A stretch of 64,000 bases of DNA, taken from positions 1,674,001-1,738,000 of the forward strand of contig NZ_CP022282.1 of assembly GCF_002216065.1 (NCBI RefSeq), read 5' to 3'. The DNA comes from Chryseobacterium sp. T16E-39. GTDB lineage: Bacteria > Bacteroidota > Bacteroidia > Flavobacteriales > Weeksellaceae. The notes under the pieces were generated by a model. The model saw only the letters and a list, made by a program, of their open reading frames with translations, was not told the origin of the DNA and did not search any database. The translations under genes were made by a program, and so were the position numbers. Below are positions 63,334 to 64,000 of the stretch, in pieces. How positions within the stretch are numbered: the stretch's first letter is position 1; each line of letters starts with the position of its first letter.

Positions 63334-64000
63334 TTATAGTGTCCATCCGATAATATAATTTTTATGTTTTATGATTTTAATTTCAGTTTGTTCGATCCAC
63401 ATACGATCTCCCTCTATTTTATTTACTTCAAAAGCTTTTGGATTTCCCTTCAGCCCTGTTCCAAGAAACTTTCCGTAAGCTTCCTTGGCTACCCAAAACC
63501 GGGTAGTCCATTCCGCCTGATCTCTGTTTTTTAATAATGCTAATTCAGCATCTGTAAATACCAGATCGTAAAATCCGGAGCTGCGCTCCTCTATGATTTC
63601 CATGTCTATTCCAACAGGGCTTCCTTGGCGTGCAATTGCTACAGCTTCTTTTCCTTTATGAGCTAACGAAATATGAATATCTTCAGTAATATCGCCGATG
63701 AGATAAGGCTTACCTACTTCATTCGAGCGTATTTCAAATGTAATAGGGAAACAAGCATGATCCTTTTGCTGGCGAAGAAGGTTTCTTACAGCGTCTTTTG
63801 CTGCTACCCTGCTGACCATCCAGTTTTTCTTCTTATTAGGCAATAGCTGCTGATGGTATTGTTTTTCAGTTTGGTTGAAATATCGTTTAAGAATAAAATC
63901 CCACGAAGCGACCCTTGTATAAGCCTGATGAAAGAAGAATACCTCAGGTGCAATTTCTTCTGAAAGACGGTTATGCAAAGGGGACATGGAAACACTCCAT
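63334..64000 (-). CDS. 4'-phosphopantetheinyl transferase domain, probably C-terminal part of a larger synthase (cut by window edge)
   Basis: An AcpS/Sfp-type PPTase. GIDME (126-130) and WVAKEA (165-170) hold the metal and catalytic residues; numbering is from the ATG at 63987. The frame stays open past that ATG to the right edge, reading WSVSMSPLHNRL. The stretch with VASWDFILKRYFN and WMVSRVAAKDAVR resembles the linker before PPTase domains that end polyketide synthases. The gene is therefore probably incomplete here. It would activate the ACP encoded next. Confidence 0.82.
   Translation of the reverse strand, partial: WSVSMSPLHNRLSEEIAPEVFFFHQAYTRVASWDFILKRYFNQTEKQYHQQLLPNKKKNWMVSRVAAKDAVRNLLRQQKDHACFPITFEIRSNEVGKPYLIGDITEDIHISLAHKGKEAVAIARQGSPVGIDMEIIEERSSGFYDLVFTDAELALLKNRDQAEWTTRFWVAKEAYGKFLGTGLKGNPKAFEVNKIEGDRMWIEQTEIKIIKHKNYIIGWTL

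Noticed and set aside
54168..64000. Right-hand operon considered as a flexirubin (aryl polyene) cluster
   Set aside because: No ketosynthase, tyrosine ammonia-lyase or DarA/DarB-like genes are in view, while GT1 and PapA-like enzymes are not typical of flexirubin clusters; the decisive genes may be outside the window.

Overview
The window looks like chromosomal DNA of a Flavobacteriia member, most likely Chryseobacterium or a close Weeksellaceae relative. The evidence is AT-rich DNA, a type IX secretion sorting domain, a TonB-dependent receptor with a carboxypeptidase-like N-terminal domain, an ABC permease/M1-peptidase fusion, and long junk-like intergenic tracts carrying dispersed palindromes. 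No tRNA, rRNA, CRISPR array or replication origin was recognised. Species assignment is inference; no database was consulted.

Left part (1-23 kb): mostly ordinary accessory metabolism and surface functions. It holds a partial AraC regulator, a LOG-family protein, a divergent MFS exporter/Lrp pair, a 1.5 kb gene-free stretch with three repeat classes including an (ATA)25 microsatellite, tam plus a GNAT acetyltransferase, a duplicated-domain lipoprotein, a class C beta-lactamase-like hydrolase, a T9SS cargo with YadA-like head repeats, an S9 peptidase with a MarR neighbour, an FAD monooxygenase with an AraC regulator, and a PchR-like regulator divergent from a TonB receptor that precedes an ABC transporter whose permease carries a degenerate M1 peptidase.

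Conflict operon (23.0-27.0 kb, minus strand): six tightly packed genes. A MazG-like pyrophosphohydrolase is followed by a 728-residue protein combining a GIY-YIG nuclease, an SF1/DUF2075 helicase and a C-terminal LexA/UmuD-type S24 domain with an Ala-Ala-Gly cleavage site and Ser/Lys dyad. Four small genes follow, one of them Imm63-like. This looks like a damage-responsive defence or conflict module.

R-body (reb) locus (27.1-37.5 kb): five near-identical RebB-family genes in tandem, each separated by a hairpin, plus divergent RebB-like genes, a protein with a RebB domain fused to its C-terminus and its paralogue without it, coiled-coil and Gly-rich accessory proteins. Embedded in it is a plus-strand sensory unit: an unknown protein, a membrane protein broken by a T8 slippery tract, a NarL-type histidine kinase and a LuxR-type response regulator. 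RebB proteins build the extendable protein ribbons called R-bodies in other bacteria; such a locus in a flavobacterium with its own two-component system is the most striking content of the window.

Middle right (37.9-54 kb): TraB/GumN-like lipoprotein, double spondin-domain lipoprotein, peroxiredoxin and thioredoxin, AraC regulator, then a cluster of leaderless unknown proteins with two paralogous NAL1-like trypsin-fold proteases. Several of these genes share a CGTA-N4-TACG box upstream. Then a CPBP protease, XRE regulator, serine hydrolase, periplasmic glutaminase and small lipoproteins.

Right end (54-64 kb, minus strand): a biosynthetic operon transcribed inward from beyond the window. It has a carboxy-terminal phosphopantetheinyl transferase domain (probably the tail of a larger synthase), acyl carrier protein, alpha/beta hydrolase, a double glycosyltransferase fused head to tail, three condensation/PapA-like acyltransferases, a small membrane protein and a PlsC-type acyltransferase. 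Together these suggest an acylated glycolipid or glycosylated polyketide.
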